This document shows, piece after piece, positions 8,250 through 16,514 of a stretch of 55,341 bases of DNA. The position numbers and the translations under genes were made by a program. The notes beneath the pieces are model-generated. The model did not search any database and was not told the DNA's origin. It saw only the letters and a program-made list of their open reading frames with translations. This DNA comes from Sphingomonadales bacterium (GTDB lineage: Bacteria > Pseudomonadota > Alphaproteobacteria > Sphingomonadales > Sphingomonadaceae): the NCBI GenBank assembly GCA_017309275.1, contig JAFKLT010000063.1, forward strand, positions 1-55,341, written 5' to 3'. Positions within the stretch are counted from its first letter, which is position 1, and every line of letters begins with the position of its first letter.

Positions 8250-9002
8250 GGTTCCCGGAATTCCGGCCAGTTCGGCTGGCGTTACTACGGGTTCATTCCG
8301 GTCCTTGCGTTCTGAATAACGGTCGACGAGTTGTTCGGCATGGCCGCGCGTCAGCACGGTGAACCGCACCAGTTCCTCGGCAACGTCGACGATCCGGTCA
8401 TAATAGCTCGATGGCAACATGCGCCCGGCTTCGTCGAACTCCTGATAGGCCTTCGCGACGCTCGACTGGTTGGGAATGGTGATCATCCGCATCCAGCGCC
8501 CAAGGATGCGAAGCGTATTGATGCTGTTGAAGGACTGCGATCCAGCCGACACCTGCATCACCGCAAGCGTTCGCCCCTGCGTCGGCCGAACCCCCTTATA
8601 GGCGAGCGGAAGATGATCGACCTGAGTCTTCATGATCCCGGTGATCTGACCGTGGCGCTCTGGGCTGCACCATACCTGACCTTCAGACCAGATAGAATGC
8701 TGCCTGAGCTCTTCGACTGCGGGATGATCGTCGTCGGCGATCTGGTCGGGGAGCGGCAGGTCGGATGGGTCGAAGATGCGTGTCTCGCAGCCGAAGAGCT
8801 GCAGCAGGCGCGCCGTCTCCTCTACGACGAGCCGCGAATAGGAGCGCTCTCGTAGGGATCCGTATAGCAGAAGGATGCGCGGCGCAGGATCGAGCGGCCC
8901 GAGGCCAAGCGCGGGCTGCGCCCGGAGATATTCGGTGCTGAGCGCAGGCAGATGGTCGGGATCGGCAAGGGTGCGCAGGCGGCTGTATGTCTGTTCTGTC
9001 AT
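8244..9002 (-). CDS. arsH: ArsH, NADPH-dependent FMN oxidoreductase of arsenic resistance
   Basis: The 252-residue flavodoxin-like protein has the ArsH hallmark [13 protein letters not shown] (about 45-57), the FMN phosphate loop, plus [24 protein letters not shown] and [11 protein letters not shown]. ArsH oxidises trivalent organoarsenicals to less toxic pentavalent forms using NADPH and FMN in the cytoplasm. It is the last gene of an arsR-arsC-acr3-arsH operon, with only five bases after acr3. The family assignment is strong because sequence and context agree. Confidence 0.93.
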   Translation of the reverse strand: MTEQTYSRLRTLADPDHLPALSTEYLRAQPALGLGPLDPAPRILLLYGSLRERSYSRLVVEETARLLQLFGCETRIFDPSDLPLPDQIADDDHPAVEELRQHSIWSEGQVWCSPERHGQITGIMKTQVDHLPLAYKGVRPTQGRTLAVMQVSAGSQSFNSINTLRILGRWMRMITIPNQSSVAKAYQEFDEAGRMLPSSYYDRIVDVAEELVRFTVLTRGHAEQLVDRYSERKDRNEPVVTPAELAGIPGTR

Positions 9003-9007
9003 GATAC

Positions 9008-10072
9008 TCAGGCTTGTGAAGGAGTGGTGGCCGGGAACCAGCGGCGCCCGAGCCGAAAGGCGACGCCGACAAGCAGGATAAGGACGGGCACTTCGACGAG
9101 CGGGCCGATGACGGCGGCAAAGGCGACCGGTGAGGCGAGGCCGAAGGCGGCGATCGCGACCGCAATAGCCAACTCGAAGTTATTGCCTGCCGCGGTGAAG
9201 GCGACCGCTGTCGTGCGTGGATAATCCGCTTCGATCAGCTTCCCCATCCAGAAGCTGATCAGGAACTGCACGATGAAATAAATGGTGAGTGGGATCGCTA
9301 TCCGCACGACGTCGCCGGGGATAGTGACGATCTCGCCGCCCTTGAGGCTGAACATCGCGACGATCGTAAAGAGCAGCGCGACGAGCGTGATGGGGCCGAT
9401 CGTGGGGAGGAAGCGCGTCTCGTACCACTCGTCTCCCCTCACCCTCGCGAGGAAGAGGCGCGTGAGATATCCTGCGAGGAAGGGGATGCCGAGATAGATG
9501 AGAACCGCCTCGGCGATGGTCCAGAAACTCACGTTGATGACGCTGCCTTCGAGCCCGAAGAGGGGCGGCAGGACGGTGAGGAAGAACCAGGCGTAAACGC
9601 TGAAGAACAGAATCTGGAAGATCGAATTGAAGGCGACGAGCGCGGCGACATATTGATTGTCGCCCTTGGCTAGCTGGTTCCAGACGATCACCATCGCGAT
9701 GCAGCGCGCGAGGCCGATGAGGATCAAGCCGGTCATATATTCGGGCTTGTCCGAGAGAAAGATTACCGCGAGCGCAAACATCAGCACCGGGCCGATGATC
9801 CAGTTCTGGACGAGCGAGATGGCTAGCACGCGCCGGTCCTCGAACACGCGCGGCAGCTCGTTGTAACGCACGCGGGCGAGTGGCGGATACATCATCAGGA
9901 TGAGGCCGATTGCGATCGGGATGTTCGTCGTGCCGACCGATATCGCATCGATCGCGGTGGGAAGGTCCTTGAAGAACGATCCCAGGAGGACGCCGAGCGC
10001 CATCGCGAGGAATATCCAGAGCGTTAGATAGCGGTCGAGGAACGACAGGCGTTCGCGCTTTGCAGCAGCCAT
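9008..10072 (-). CDS. acr3: Arsenite efflux permease, ACR3 family
   Basis: The 354-residue protein has about ten membrane segments and begins [20 protein letters not shown]. The ACR3 signatures [19 protein letters not shown] (with Cys124) and [15 protein letters not shown] (Glu300) are the conserved thiol and carboxylate positions known to matter for As(III) transport in this family. It exports arsenite through the inner membrane. The ATG at 10072 was chosen because GAGGA lies seven bases upstream and extra N-terminal residues would reach into arsC. It is distinct from the unrelated ArsB family. Confidence 0.95.
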   Translation of the reverse strand: MAAAKRERLSFLDRYLTLWIFLAMALGVLLGSFFKDLPTAIDAISVGTTNIPIAIGLILMMYPPLARVRYNELPRVFEDRRVLAISLVQNWIIGPVLMFALAVIFLSDKPEYMTGLILIGLARCIAMVIVWNQLAKGDNQYVAALVAFNSIFQILFFSVYAWFFLTVLPPLFGLEGSVINVSFWTIAEAVLIYLGIPFLAGYLTRLFLARVRGDEWYETRFLPTIGPITLVALLFTIVAMFSLKGGEIVTIPGDVVRIAIPLTIYFIVQFLISFWMGKLIEADYPRTTAVAFTAAGNNFELAIAVAIAAFGLASPVAFAAVIGPLVEVPVLILLVGVAFRLGRRWFPATTPSQA

Positions 10073-10082
10073 GATGCTGTCC

Positions 10083-10511
10083 TCAGGCTCGAACGCGATT
10101 GCCGTTGGCATCAACGACCTGTTCGCCATCTTCCTTGGTGAAAGCGCCAAGCTGCCGTGCGGGCAGGATGTCGAGTACGGCCTCGGACGGGCGGCAGAGC
10201 CTGACCCCGAGCGGCGACACGACGAGCGGGCGATTGATAAGAACGGGGTGCGCCATCATTGCATCGACCAACGCGCTGTCGGTATGGCCTTCGTCGCCGA
10301 GGCCGAGGTCCGCATAGGGCGTGCCCTTCTCACGGAGCAATTCGCGGGGCGTGATTCCTGCCCGGTCGATCAGTTGTTCGAGCAGTACGCGAGCCGGCGG
10401 CGTCTTCAGATACTCGACGACATGCGGTTCGATCCCGGCATTCCGGATCAGCGCGAGCGTGTTGCGCGACGTGCCGCAGTCGGAGTTATGGTAGATAATG
10501 ATGTCAGTCAT
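10083..10511 (-). CDS. arsC: Arsenate reductase, glutaredoxin-coupled type
   Basis: The 142-residue protein begins [18 protein letters not shown]. The catalytic Cys12 and the three oxyanion-binding arginines at 60, 94 and 107 fall at exactly the numbering of the plasmid R773 ArsC. It reduces As(V) to As(III) using glutathione and glutaredoxin, feeding the Acr3 pump encoded 10 bases downstream. The start at 10511 gives the family length; the open frame upstream overlaps arsR and is not used. Confidence 0.95.
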   Translation of the reverse strand: MTDIIIYHNSDCGTSRNTLALIRNAGIEPHVVEYLKTPPARVLLEQLIDRAGITPRELLREKGTPYADLGLGDEGHTDSALVDAMMAHPVLINRPLVVSPLGVRLCRPSEAVLDILPARQLGAFTKEDGEQVVDANGNRVRA

Positions 10512-10524
10512 AGGGCCGGCTCTT

Positions 10525-10854
10525 TCAGCAACAGGTGAGTTCGGCGAGCAACGGTTCGCATAGCTCGGCGCGGCCTTGGCAGCAGTCCTTCGCAAGGAAG
10601 AGCATCAGCTCTCGGAGCGTGTCGATATTGGCTCGCTGTATTTGCTGCCGGCCTTGCTTCTCGGATTTTACGAGACCGGCTTTGGCCAGCACCGCGAGAT
10701 GTGTTGAGAATGTGCTTTGCGTGAGACCCGATGCATCGACCAATTCGCCAGTCGACAGGCCCTCCGGTTCATTTCGAACGAGCAGGCGAAAGGCTTCAAG
10801 GCGCGTTGGGTGTGCGAGAGCGGCGAGAGCGGGAAGCGCAGAATCGAGGTTCAT
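10525..10854 (-). CDS. arsR: ArsR-family arsenite-responsive repressor
   Basis: The 109-residue winged-helix protein has a recognition helix at LTQSTFSTHLAVLAKAGLV (about 44-62). The metal site is not the classic ELCVCD motif. Instead a C-terminal cluster is present: Cys91-Cys92, Cys99 and Cys108-Cys109. This resembles the C-terminal three-cysteine site of the Acidithiobacillus ferrooxidans ArsR type. It should repress its own operon until As(III) binds. Twin ATCGG-N6-CCGAT sites lie just upstream, one over the presumed -10 region. No ribosome-binding site precedes the ATG, and the promoter position implies a nearly leaderless mRNA. Confidence 0.92.
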   Translation of the reverse strand: MNLDSALPALAALAHPTRLEAFRLLVRNEPEGLSTGELVDASGLTQSTFSTHLAVLAKAGLVKSEKQGRQQIQRANIDTLRELMLFLAKDCCQGRAELCEPLLAELTCC

Positions 10855-10856
10855 GC

Positions 10857-10910
10857 ATCGGAATTATCCGATGAGATGCCAGCCGTCAATTCTTATCGGA
10901 AATACCCGAT
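10857..10910 (-). promoter_or_regulatory. ars promoter with two ArsR operator candidates
   Basis: Two related 16-mers, ATCGGAATTATCCGAT (10857-10872, perfect arms) and ATCGGAAATACCCGAT (10895-10910), are 38 bases apart centre to centre. On the minus strand TTGACG (10889-10884) is followed after 17 bases by TAATTC (10866-10861), a plausible -35/-10 pair. The first operator covers the -10 box and the second lies upstream of the -35. Transcription would start at about 10854, the first base of arsR. Confidence 0.65.
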
Positions 10911-11076
10911 GGATAAGATCAAATGTCCGCACATCCGGTCTGCTGACTAGAAAGCCGAAAGTCTCCACGGCCAAAAAGCGGGCATCAGAATACTCTCGGT
11001 AGCAGCGCGTAGCGCTGACGGAGGGAGACGGCACTAGGTTGCGCGCTCCTCTCACCACGCCCTTCGGGCGCGGTCG

Positions 11077-11112
11077 CCCTCCCCGTCGCTGTGCGACAGG
11101 GAGGGTTTCTTT
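11077..11112 (+). terminator. Hairpin with T-rich tail in an otherwise empty intergenic region
   Basis: CCCTCCCC-GTCGC-TGT-GCGAC-A-GGGAGGG (11077-11105) forms a long stem and is followed by TTTCTTT (11106-11112), the form of a rho-independent terminator on the plus strand. No plus-strand gene lies upstream, so it may instead be a REP-like element. A second hairpin, CCCGGA-GGTGA-TCCGGG, sits at 11121-11137, and CAGCGC-GTA-GCGCTG lies nearby around 11004-11018. The 305 bases between arsR and the cyclophilin gene hold only the ars operators and these inverted repeats; I see no gene. Confidence 0.4.
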
Positions 11113-11159
11113 GCGGTCATCCCGGAGGTGATCCGGGGGACGAACGAAATGCCGACCGA

Positions 11160-11612
11160 TCAGGCGCTGACGGTGGCCTTGACGATCTTGCCGGGTTCGC
11201 GCGGCGGCTCGCCCTTGGGGAGGGCGTCGACATTTTCCATGCCTTCGATCACTTCGCCCCAGACGGTGTACTGCTTGTCGAGGAAACGCGCGTCGTCGAA
11301 GCAGATGAAGAACTGGCTGTTCGCGCTGTTCGGGTTCTGCGAACGGGCCATCGAGCAGACGCCGCGGACGTGCGGTTCGGCGTTGAATTCCTGCGGCAGG
11401 TCGGGAAGCTTGCTGCCGCCCATGCCGGTGCCCGTCGGGTCGCCGCCCTGGGCCATGAAGCCCGGGATCACGCGGTGAAAGACGACGTCGTCGTAAAAGC
11501 CTTCGCTGGCGAGCGTCGTGATGCGCTCGACATGCAGCGGGGCGAGGTCGGGGCGCAAGCGGATGACGACATCGCCGGTCGACAGCGAAAGGGTGAGCGT
11601 CTGATCGGACAT
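11160..11612 (-). CDS. Cyclophilin-type peptidyl-prolyl cis-trans isomerase
   Basis: The 150-residue protein shows the cyclophilin core FHRVIPGFMAQGGDPTGTGMGG, then NSANSQFFICF and the FLDKQYTVWGEVIEGM block. It catalyses proline isomerisation during folding. It lacks a signal peptide, so it resembles the cytoplasmic PpiB type. AGGAG six bases upstream fixes the ATG at 11612; an upstream ATG at 11687 adds residues unlike the family. It is transcribed alone, divergent from mgtE. Confidence 0.92.
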   Translation of the reverse strand: MSDQTLTLSLSTGDVVIRLRPDLAPLHVERITTLASEGFYDDVVFHRVIPGFMAQGGDPTGTGMGGSKLPDLPQEFNAEPHVRGVCSMARSQNPNSANSQFFICFDDARFLDKQYTVWGEVIEGMENVDALPKGEPPREPGKIVKATVSA

Positions 11613-11778
11613 GAAAGGCTCCTTTGTTGAAATCTCGTGTTGAAATTTGGCGGTGCCATAGCCGCGCCGCGCGGCAATGCCACGCACTAAATACGTAAAT
11701 CCACCCCGCGACGTTGCCTTCGTGCGCCCGCAGGACTAGGGGAAGGCACGGACGCCGCATCAGCCAGGGAGGACCGCG

Positions 11779-13245
11779 ATGGACAAACGCGAAGAGTCCC
11801 TGCCCCCCGAGGACGCCGTTGTCACCGACGACCGCGACATCGACCGCGATCAGCAGCGGGATCAGCCGCGCGAGGTCGAAACCGAACTCGACGAGGACGA
11901 CCGGCTGAAGCCCGAATTCGTGCGCGACGTGATCGACCTGGCCGAAGCGGGTGAAGGCGAAGCGGCGCGCGAACGCATCGGCCGCCTGCACCCCGCCGAC
12001 ATCGCCGACCTGTTCGAACTGGCCCGATCCGACGAGCGGCCGATGCTGGCCGCGGTGCTGGGCGACATGCTGTCGGCCGACGTCCTCGCGGAAATGAACG
12101 ATTATGTGCGCGAGGAGCTGATCGACCTCCTGGCGCCCGAACAAGTGGCCGAACTCGCCGCCGAACTCGATACCGACGACGCCGTCGCGATCATCGAGGA
12201 TATGGAGGAGGACGAGCAGCAGGCGGTTCTCGACGCGATGGAGCCCGAGGATCGCGCCGCGATCGAGGACGCGCTGTCTTTCCCGGAGGAATCCGCCGGG
12301 CGCCTGATGCAGCGCGAATATGTCGCGGTGCCCGAGCATGTGACCGTCGGCGACGTGATCGACCGGCTGCGCGAGGATGTCGACCTGGCGACCGATTTCT
12401 GGGAAATCTTTGTCGTCGATCCGCTGCATCGGCCGATCGGGACGTGCCAGCTCAGCTGGATCCTGCGCACCCCGCGCGACATTGCCGTCGCCGATGTGAT
12501 GAAGCGCGAGCAGACGCTGATCCCGGTCGACATGGACCAGGAAGAGGTCGCGCTGCGCTTTCAGAAATATGCGCTGATCTCCGCCGCGGTCGTCGACAAG
12601 GCGGGGCGGCTGGTCGGGATGATCACGGTCGATGACGTCGTGCACATCATCCAGGAAGAGGCGGGCGAGGATATCCTGCGCCTGTCGGGGGCCGGCGACG
12701 GCGACATCAACGAACCGATCCGCGAAACCTATGCCGCGCGCGTGCGCTGGCTGATCGCGAACCTGGGTACCGCGTTGCTCGCGTCGAGCATCGTCGGGCT
12801 GTTCGGGGGCGCGATCGAGCATATGGTGGCGCTGGCCGCGCTGATGCCGATCGTCGCGGGCGTGGGCGGCAATGCGGGGACGCAGACGCTGGCGGTTACG
12901 GTGCGCGCGCTGGCGATGAACCAGCTTACCGATTCGAACAGCTTTCGCGCGGTGTGGCGCGAGATGAAGATCGCGCTGCTCAACGGGGGCACGATCGCGC
13001 TGATCGCCGGGACGGCGACGGCGCTGTGGTTCGGCAATCCGCAGCTGGGCGCGGTGATCGCGGCGGCGATGATCGTCAACATCTTCGTCGCGGGGGTCGC
13101 GGGGGTCGCGGTGCCGCTGCTGCTCGATCGGCTGGACCAGGACCCCGCGGTCGCCAGCTCGATCTTCGTCACGATGACGACGGATTCGATGGGTTTCCTG
13201 GCCTTCCTGGGGCTGGCGGTGCTGAGCGGGCTGACGACGCTCTAA
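11779..13245 (+). CDS. mgtE: MgtE magnesium channel/transporter
   Basis: The 488-residue protein has the MgtE order: an acidic N-terminal MgtE_N superhelical domain (about 45-150, with repeated LHPADIADLFEL / LAPEQVAELAAEL units), a pair of CBS domains (about 155-285, starting SAGRLMQREYVAVPEHVTVGD), and a C-terminal five-helix membrane domain with the conserved LMPIVAGVGGNAGTQTLAV. It imports Mg2+, with the N and CBS domains closing the pore at high internal Mg2+. GGGAGG before the ATG supports the start. No Mg2+ riboswitch was recognised in the 166 bases upstream. Confidence 0.95.
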   Translation: MDKREESLPPEDAVVTDDRDIDRDQQRDQPREVETELDEDDRLKPEFVRDVIDLAEAGEGEAARERIGRLHPADIADLFELARSDERPMLAAVLGDMLSADVLAEMNDYVREELIDLLAPEQVAELAAELDTDDAVAIIEDMEEDEQQAVLDAMEPEDRAAIEDALSFPEESAGRLMQREYVAVPEHVTVGDVIDRLREDVDLATDFWEIFVVDPLHRPIGTCQLSWILRTPRDIAVADVMKREQTLIPVDMDQEEVALRFQKYALISAAVVDKAGRLVGMITVDDVVHIIQEEAGEDILRLSGAGDGDINEPIRETYAARVRWLIANLGTALLASSIVGLFGGAIEHMVALAALMPIVAGVGGNAGTQTLAVTVRALAMNQLTDSNSFRAVWREMKIALLNGGTIALIAGTATALWFGNPQLGAVIAAAMIVNIFVAGVAGVAVPLLLDRLDQDPAVASSIFVTMTTDSMGFLAFLGLAVLSGLTTL

Positions 13246-13313
13246 CGCAAGCCCTTGGATTCCAAGCGATTCAAATGGATCGCAAAAAATTTTTACACCG
13301 GCCCACTTTTTTT

Positions 13314-13339
13314 GGAACTTATCCCCCGCAATGCTCGTT
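13314..13339 (+). promoter_or_regulatory. EcfG-type general stress response promoter
   Basis: GGAAC (13314-13318), 17 bases, then CGTT (13336-13339) matches the alphaproteobacterial EcfG sigma factor consensus. It would produce an untranslated leader of about 120 bases before the entericidin-like gene at 13467. Confidence 0.7.
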
Positions 13340-13466
13340 TCCAATTCGAGCAGCGGTCATCGCCCCCCCGCAGCGCTGCTCAGCAACATTGGCCCGGCCC
13401 GCATTCCCTCCCCCCCCCTCGAAGCGTGCCGGGCCATTTTGCATCCCAATCCTGAGAGGTGATAAA

Positions 13467-13595
13467 ATGACGAGTGTCCGTGTAATCCTCCTCACCCTGC
13501 TTGCCAGCTTTCTGGTCGCTGGTTGCAATACGGTGAAGGGTGCTGGCCGCGACATCGAATCGGTCGGCCAGGCGGGTAGCGACGCCATCCATTGA
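13467..13595 (+). CDS. Entericidin-like small lipoprotein
   Basis: This 42-residue protein has a short signal sequence and the lipobox LVAGC (Cys20), followed by NTVKGAGRDIESVGQAGSDAI, which matches the entericidin A/B family (NT-x-GxGxDx..GxAI). Such proteins are outer-membrane lipoproteins, historically linked to bacteriolysis and stationary-phase stress, and their true role is unclear. AGAGG lies about nine bases before the ATG. An EcfG-type promoter lies 128 bases upstream. It converges with tatC. Confidence 0.85.
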   Translation: MTSVRVILLTLLASFLVAGCNTVKGAGRDIESVGQAGSDAIH

Positions 13596-13629
13596 TCGGG
13601 CCACTGATCGGGCGCTTGCCCGCTTACCC

Positions 13630-14457
13630 TTAAACCTCTTCGAGAGGTTCGACAGGCGCCGTTTCGGCGCCTGTCTTGCGTCGGCGCTGGGTAAACCAGA
13701 TCGCGACGATCGACATTTCGTACAGAAACACCAGCGGGACGGCGAGCAGGAGCTGGCTGAGCACGTCGGGCGGCGTGAACACGGCGGCGATCGCGAAGGC
13801 GCCAACGATCATGTAGCGCCGCGCGCCGATCAGCTGCTGGCGCGTCACCAGTCCCGCGCGCTCGATCAGCATCAGCAGGATCGGCAGCAGAAAGGCGATG
13901 CCGAACGCCAGGATGAACTGCATCACGAAGCTGAGGTAATTGCCGACCGACGGCAACGCTTCCTGCGTCACGCCGCCGACGGTGCCCTGGTAACCGAGCA
14001 GGAATTTCAGCGCGATCGGAATGGTGATGAAATAGGCGAAGCTGGCCCCGACCGCGAACAGCACGGGCGTCGCAAAGAGGAACGGCAACAGCGCGCGCTT
14101 TTCCTTGCGGTAAAGCCCGGGCGCGACGAATTTCCAAAGCTGGTTCGCGATCACCGGAAAGGCGATCATCGTCGCGGCGAACAGCGCCACCTTGATCTCG
14201 ACGAAGAAGGCCTCGAACAACTGGGTATAGATCAGCTTGCCCTGCCCCGCGACGACGAGCGGGTGGACGAGAACCCCGAAGATCGGGCGCGCGTAATAAA
14301 GGCACACGCCGAAAGCGAGGCCGATGGCGAGCAAGGATTTCAGGAGCCGCGAGCGGAGTTCGATCAGATGGTCGAGCAGCGGCATCTTGCCGCCCGCGCC
14401 GTCGTCACTTCCCGGCGTGTCGCCGCTTCCCGGCGTAATGGGCGCCTCGACCGTCAT
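13630..14457 (-). CDS. tatC: Sec-independent translocase subunit TatC
   Basis: The 275-residue protein has six membrane segments and the N-terminal TatC signature MPLLDHLIELRSRLLKS (about 25-41), which forms the twin-arginine signal receptor. It works with TatA and TatB to export folded proteins. A Gly/Asp-rich extension of about 24 residues precedes the signature. Its ATG overlaps the tatB stop by four bases. A predicted Tat substrate is encoded in this window at 33251-33664. Confidence 0.96.
   Translation of the reverse strand: MTVEAPITPGSGDTPGSDDGAGGKMPLLDHLIELRSRLLKSLLAIGLAFGVCLYYARPIFGVLVHPLVVAGQGKLIYTQLFEAFFVEIKVALFAATMIAFPVIANQLWKFVAPGLYRKEKRALLPFLFATPVLFAVGASFAYFITIPIALKFLLGYQGTVGGVTQEALPSVGNYLSFVMQFILAFGIAFLLPILLMLIERAGLVTRQQLIGARRYMIVGAFAIAAVFTPPDVLSQLLLAVPLVFLYEMSIVAIWFTQRRRKTGAETAPVEPLEEV
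13633..13675. terminator. Two perfect hairpins at the tatC 3' end
   Basis: AACCTCT-TCG-AGAGGTT (13633-13649) and GACAGGCGCCG-TTT-CGGCGCCTGTC (13651-13675, an 11-bp perfect stem) lie side by side over the last codons of tatC. They separate it from the convergent entericidin gene and may stop or stabilise transcripts from both directions. No long T-run follows on either strand, so classic rho-independent termination is not assured. Confidence 0.45.
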
Positions 14458-14843
14458 GGAAGCGGCCCATCGCGCGGCGGCACCTCGTGCGTTTCGGGCT
14501 TGGTCGCGGCCGCCGCATGATCCGGATTTTCCGGCGGCGTCTCGTCGGTGGTGGCTGTGCCTGCCGGAGGAACGATCGGCGGGGTTCCCGCGCCGGCATC
14601 GTCGAGTCGCGGAAATTCGCGCATGATCGCGTCATTCTGCGCGCGCCACTGCTTTTCGAGCTCTTCCAGCTCCGCCTCGCGCATCATCGTGTCGAGACCG
14701 GAGCGGAAATGGCGCGCCATGCCGCGCGCCTTGCCGACCCACTTGCCGACAAAACGCATCGCCTTGGGCAGATCCTTGGGGCCGATGACGACCAAGGCCA
14801 CCACGATGACGAGCAAAAGCTCGGTCGGCGCGACGTCGAACAT
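14454..14843 (-). CDS. tatB: Sec-independent translocase subunit TatB
   Basis: The 129-residue protein begins MFDVAPTELLLVIVVALVVIGPKDLP. This is the single membrane helix with the TatB-type Glu8 and the hinge GPKDLP, followed by an amphipathic helix and a long Pro/Thr-rich tail. TatB forms the substrate-binding complex with TatC. It lies between tatA (32 bases upstream) and tatC (4-base overlap). Confidence 0.94.
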   Translation of the reverse strand: MFDVAPTELLLVIVVALVVIGPKDLPKAMRFVGKWVGKARGMARHFRSGLDTMMREAELEELEKQWRAQNDAIMREFPRLDDAGAGTPPIVPPAGTATTDETPPENPDHAAAATKPETHEVPPRDGPLP

Positions 14844-14875
14844 TTTCTAGACTGATCCCCGCAGACGGCTGACGA

Positions 14876-15103
14876 TCAGCGGATTTCGGTTTCCGCAGTC
14901 GGCGTCGGAGTGGTGGCGTCGGGCGCGCGCTGGCCCTCGATATGCTTCGGTGCCGGCGGCGTATCGTCGTCCGCCATGCCCTTCTTGAAGCTTTTGATGC
15001 CCTTGGCGACGTCGCCCATCATGTCGGAAAAGCGTCCCTTGCCGAACAACAGGAGGACGAGGATACCGACCACGAGCCAGTGCCAGATGCTGAAGCTACC
15101 CAT
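14876..15103 (-). CDS. tatA: Sec-independent translocase subunit TatA
   Basis: The 75-residue protein begins [42 protein letters not shown]. This is the short membrane helix, FGKGR hinge and amphipathic helix of TatA, which assembles to form the translocation pathway. The polar Thr/Pro-rich tail is typical. It is the first of tatABC and follows scpB by 25 bases in what looks like one long operon. Confidence 0.95.
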   Translation of the reverse strand: MGSFSIWHWLVVGILVLLLFGKGRFSDMMGDVAKGIKSFKKGMADDDTPPAPKHIEGQRAPDATTPTPTAETEIR

Positions 15104-15128
15104 TAGAATTCTCCTTGAGGCCGCTCAC

Positions 15129-15722
15129 TTAAGCCTCTTCGCCGTCTTTTACTAGGTCCAGCTCGCCGATAGCTTCCTCGAATGCGAGGTCCACCGGGTC
15201 GAGCAGACCGGCTGCACGCAAATCCTCGATTCCCGGCAGATCCTTGCGGCTGGTGAGGCCGAAATGTTGCAGGAACGCGTCGGTCGTCTTGTAGATCAGC
15301 GGCCGCCCCGGAACTTCGCGGCGTCCGGCGGGCGCGATCCATTCGGCTTCCATCAATACGTCGAGCGTCCCCTTCGAGGTCTGGACGCCCCGGATCGCCT
15401 CGATCTCCGCACGGCTGACGGGTTCGTGATAGGCGACGATGGCAAGCACCTCGGCCGCGGCGCGCGACAGCTTGCGCGGATCGTCCCGCTCGCGGCGAAG
15501 CAGATGGGCAAGATCGGCAGGGGTCTGGAAATGCCAATGCCCACCCCGCTCGACGAGTTCGATGCCGCTGCCGTCGTGGCGTTCGGCAATCCGCACGATG
15601 ATCGCGCGCACCTCGCCCGGGGTCATTTCGTCGCCGAGGCGCCCGGCAACCTGCCTGGAATCCAGCGGCTCGTCGCTGGCGAACAGCATGGCCTCGATTG
15701 CGCGTTCCAGATCGTCGATCAT
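15129..15722 (-). CDS. scpB: Segregation and condensation protein ScpB
   Basis: The 197-residue protein has tandem winged-helix domains, with LERAIEAMLFASDEPL at the start and AAEVLAIVAYHEPVSRAEIEAIRGV plus GRPLIYKTTDAFLQHFGL in the second half, all characteristic of ScpB. It partners with ScpA and SMC in chromosome condensation. Its ATG overlaps the scpA stop by four bases. Confidence 0.94.
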   Translation of the reverse strand: MIDDLERAIEAMLFASDEPLDSRQVAGRLGDEMTPGEVRAIIVRIAERHDGSGIELVERGGHWHFQTPADLAHLLRRERDDPRKLSRAAAEVLAIVAYHEPVSRAEIEAIRGVQTSKGTLDVLMEAEWIAPAGRREVPGRPLIYKTTDAFLQHFGLTSRKDLPGIEDLRAAGLLDPVDLAFEEAIGELDLVKDGEEA

Positions 15723-16507
15723 GCCGGTTGTTGTCCCATCTGGGCTGCCTTCAGATAAAGCGGTTCGAACGCGCCCTCCTGTTTCAGGTCGACGCGGCCC
15801 TGGCGTGCCAGTTCGAGCGCAGCGACAAAGCTGGACGCGATCGCCGACCGACGAAGCGGCCCCTGATAGTCCGACGGCAGGAAATCGGCGAGCTCGGCCC
15901 AGTCGAGCTTGATCCCGATCAGCCGCTCCAGGTGATGAAGCGCGGCATCGAGCGTAACGACCGGGCGCCGCGATACCATATGGACCACCGGCTCGGTCCG
16001 CAGCTTTACCTGACCATAAGCCGACAGCAGGTCATAGAGGGTGGCGTCCCAGCGGCGCAGCTTCACGTCGTGCAGCCCCTCGGGCTTTGCGCGCAGGAAC
16101 ACGTCGCGGCCGACACGGTCGCGCGCCAACAGCCGCGCCGCCGCCTCGCGCATCGCGGCGAGCCGCTGAAGACGCAGTTGCAGACGCAAGGCGAGTTCGT
16201 CGGGCGACGGCTCCTCCAGCGGATCCTTCGGCAGCAGCAACGCCGATTTGAGATAGGCGAGCCAGGCCGCCATCACGAGATAATCGGCGGCGACTTCAAG
16301 CTTTGCGCGCATTTCGGCGATGAAGCCGAGATATTGTTCGACGAGCTGGAGGATCGATATCTGCCGAAGGTCGACCTTTTGGTTGCGCGCGAGCGTCAGC
16401 AGCAGGTCGAGCGGCCCCTCCCAGCTATCGAAGCTGAGTTGCAGCGCATCCTCGCGCTCCGCTGCCGCGGTCGGAGCCAGTTCGAACTCGAGCGGCAGCT
16501 CTTCCAT
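15719..16507 (-). CDS. scpA: Segregation and condensation protein ScpA
   Basis: The 262-residue kleisin has the ScpA N-terminal block FDSWEGPLDLLLTLARNQKVDL and ISILQLVEQYLGFI, then DYLVMAAWLAYLKSALLLP. Its two ends bridge the SMC head and neck with ScpB. It sits 7 bases after nagZ and is translationally coupled to scpB. The nagZ-scpA-scpB-tat order is common in sphingomonads. Confidence 0.94.
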   Translation of the reverse strand: MEELPLEFELAPTAAAEREDALQLSFDSWEGPLDLLLTLARNQKVDLRQISILQLVEQYLGFIAEMRAKLEVAADYLVMAAWLAYLKSALLLPKDPLEEPSPDELALRLQLRLQRLAAMREAAARLLARDRVGRDVFLRAKPEGLHDVKLRRWDATLYDLLSAYGQVKLRTEPVVHMVSRRPVVTLDAALHHLERLIGIKLDWAELADFLPSDYQGPLRRSAIASSFVAALELARQGRVDLKQEGAFEPLYLKAAQMGQQPA

Positions 16508-16514
16508 CGCCGTC

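Noticed and set aside
8230-8255. A minus-strand GGAAC-N18-CGTT match near the arsH stop
   Set aside because: The spacer is one base too long, it overlaps the arsH 3' end, and it faces no gene on that strand.
10864-13344. A very long minus-strand open frame opposite mgtE and the cyclophilin gene
   Set aside because: It is the antisense of MgtE, rich in Arg, His and Asp with no domain, and arises from the high GC content.
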